A model generated the notes under the pieces. The model had not been told where the DNA came from. It was given only the letters and a program-made list of their open reading frames with translations, and made no database searches. From CAVSIS01 sp963814875 (lineage in GTDB: Bacteria > Acidobacteriota > Thermoanaerobaculia > Thermoanaerobaculales > Sulfomarinibacteraceae), in the NCBI GenBank assembly GCA_963814875.1, contig CAWFFJ010000019.1, forward strand, positions 1-64,000: 64,000 nucleotides of DNA, given 5' to 3'. Shown here one piece after another: positions 63,036 to 64,000 of this stretch (within the stretch, counting starts at the first letter, position 1; every line of letters begins with the position of its first letter). The position numbers and the translations under genes were made by a program.

Positions 63036-64000
63036 GGGCGTGCCTCCGATTGAAGTCAAAGCCGGGGTAGTCCACCCGGTGATGGTACATGTTGGTCAGC
63101 ACCCACAGGAAAGCATTGGCAATCTTGTCGAGCTCCGAGAAGGTCAGCTCGGTTTCGTCCAGCTGACCATCCTCCAGCGCATCGGTGAAGATGCGGTCGA
63201 TCATGTTCTGGATCTTCGCCGGCGCCGGGTTGTCGATGGTGCGAGCGGCCGCCTCGACGGCGTCCGCCAGCAGCAGCACCCCGAGCTCCTTGGTGTGCGG
63301 CTTCGGCCCCGGATAGCGGTAGTCGCTCTCCCGCACCTCGCCCGTGTCGCGAGTGATGCGGTCCCGTGCCCTCGAGTAGAAGAAGCGGATGAGCTTGGTG
63401 CCGTGGTGGGTCGCGATCGCCTGCCGGATCGGGAGCGGAAGCTTGTGGCGTCCGGCGATCTCGAGCCCCTCCTTGACGTGGCTCATGATCACCAGAGCCG
63501 ACATCGAGGGCGAGAGATTGTCGTGCGGATTGGGACCGCGTTGGTTCTCGACGAAGTACTCCGGCTTCACCAGCTTGCCAACGTCGTGGTAGTAGGAGCA
63601 GACGCGCAGCAGGAGGGCGTTCGCGCCGACCGCCTCGGCCCCCGCCTCAGCGAGGTTCCCGACTGTGAGCGAGTGCTGGTAGGTCCCCGGTGCCTCGAGC
63701 GAGAGGCGTTTGAGCAGCGGGAGGTTCTGGTTCGAGAGCTCGAGCAGGCGCTGATCGGTGGTGATGCCGAAGGCCTTTTCGAGGGCGGGAAGCAGGAACC
63801 CGGCGGAGCCGACCGCCAGCGGACCGCCGAGGAAGGCGAACAGCGCCGCCAGCGACACCGAGGTCGGCTCGAGCGGTGCGCCCTGGTAGAGCAGGAGAAT
63901 CGCCAGAACCATCACATTGGTGGCCCCGACCACCGCGCCGATGCGGGTGAACAGCGACCGCTCCCGATAGCGCTGGACCGCGAGCGCACCGACCAGCCCC
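62983..64000 (-). CDS. pgpH: 7TM-HD phosphohydrolase (PgpH/YqfF type), C-terminal part; start beyond window
   Basis: Only the C-terminal 338 or so residues are in the window; the frame stays open to base 64000. Visible are hydrophobic helices (VMVLAILLLYQGAPL and earlier), then the HD domain: HSLTVGNLAEAGAEAV, YYHDVGKLVKPEYFVENQ with the metal-binding HD pair, and IATHHGTKLIRFFYSRA. This is the PgpH family, in which known members hydrolyse c-di-AMP. In Firmicutes and others it precedes ybeY and era, as here. The 3' end overlaps ybeY by about 53 nt. Confidence 0.9.
   Translation of the reverse strand, partial: GLVGALAVQRYRERSLFTRIGAVVGATNVMVLAILLLYQGAPLEPTSVSLAALFAFLGGPLAVGSAGFLLPALEKAFGITTDQRLLELSNQNLPLLKRLSLEAPGTYQHSLTVGNLAEAGAEAVGANALLLRVCSYYHDVGKLVKPEYFVENQRGPNPHDNLSPSMSALVIMSHVKEGLEIAGRHKLPLPIRQAIATHHGTKLIRFFYSRARDRITRDTGEVRESDYRYPGPKPHTKELGVLLLADAVEAAARTIDNPAPAKIQNMIDRIFTDALEDGQLDETELTFSELDKIANAFLWVLTNMYHHRVDYPGFDFNRRHARDSGPVRLGAKAVTTGG

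Overview
The window is a high-GC (roughly 70%) bacterial chromosome segment from a diderm-type, probably free-living organism. The gene set that suggests this is a large Wzx/Wzy-type exopolysaccharide locus, an IPTL-CTERM surface protein, an 11-subunit Nuo complex I joined to ATP synthase Fo genes, and the PgpH-YbeY-CorC-Era cluster. Similar combinations occur in Acidobacteriota (for example Thermoanaerobaculia- or Holophagae-like genomes). That placement is my inference from gene content; I can see no rRNA or tRNA gene that would settle it. GTG and TTG starts are common, and short 1-14 nt overlaps (ATGA, GTGA, TGATG) are the rule inside operons.

Region 1 (1-34651) is a polysaccharide and cell-surface locus. 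It holds a start-truncated methyltransferase, an NAD-dependent sugar epimerase, a WecA/MraY-type initiating phosphoglycosyl transferase, an IPTL-CTERM protein with four repeats, and an O-antigen-ligase/Wzy-like polymerase with a TPR tail. It also has two Wzx-type flippases, an asparagine-synthase-like amidotransferase, eight GT4 transferases (one broken by a frameshift), two CgeB-like transferases, two GT2 transferases and four multi-spanning GT-C-like proteins (one of them not clearly recognised). A second methyltransferase and an SGNH hydrolase complete it. Together these could initiate, assemble, flip, polymerise and decorate a lipid-linked glycan. No exosortase that would process the IPTL-CTERM tail is visible here.

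Region 2 (34948-47557) is mixed housekeeping and signalling. It carries purF, a long-chain acyl-CoA ligase, two ArsA-like ATPases with an FHA-GGDEF protein, a HerA/VirD4-like ATPase, a Kbp-like BON-LysM protein, and a GHMP kinase / M23 peptidase / cysteine-less thioredoxin-fold operon. Two copies of a dispersed palindromic repeat lie at about 36.45-36.76 kb and 44.69-44.89 kb.

Region 3 (47637-59990) is a minus-strand bioenergetic operon: nuoABCDHIJKLMN, then atpZ-atpI-atpB-atpE. A good sigma70-type promoter lies upstream of nuoA, and a perfect 10-bp GC hairpin follows atpE. NuoE, NuoF and NuoG are absent, and the F1 and b/b' subunits are not in the window. The c subunit carries the Q...ES...Y pattern associated with Na+ binding. 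nuoN is interrupted by a one-base frameshift near 50.82 kb.

Region 4 (60081-64000) is the minus-strand cluster pgpH (truncated by the window edge)-ybeY-corC-like-era-glutaredoxin-like, which handles c-di-AMP turnover, rRNA maturation and ribosome assembly.

The two frameshifts (28.58 kb and 50.82 kb) are both single-base shifts in otherwise intact genes, so a draft consensus error is as likely as genuine mutation. I found no CRISPR array, phage, insertion sequence or transposase, and no tRNA or rRNA gene.
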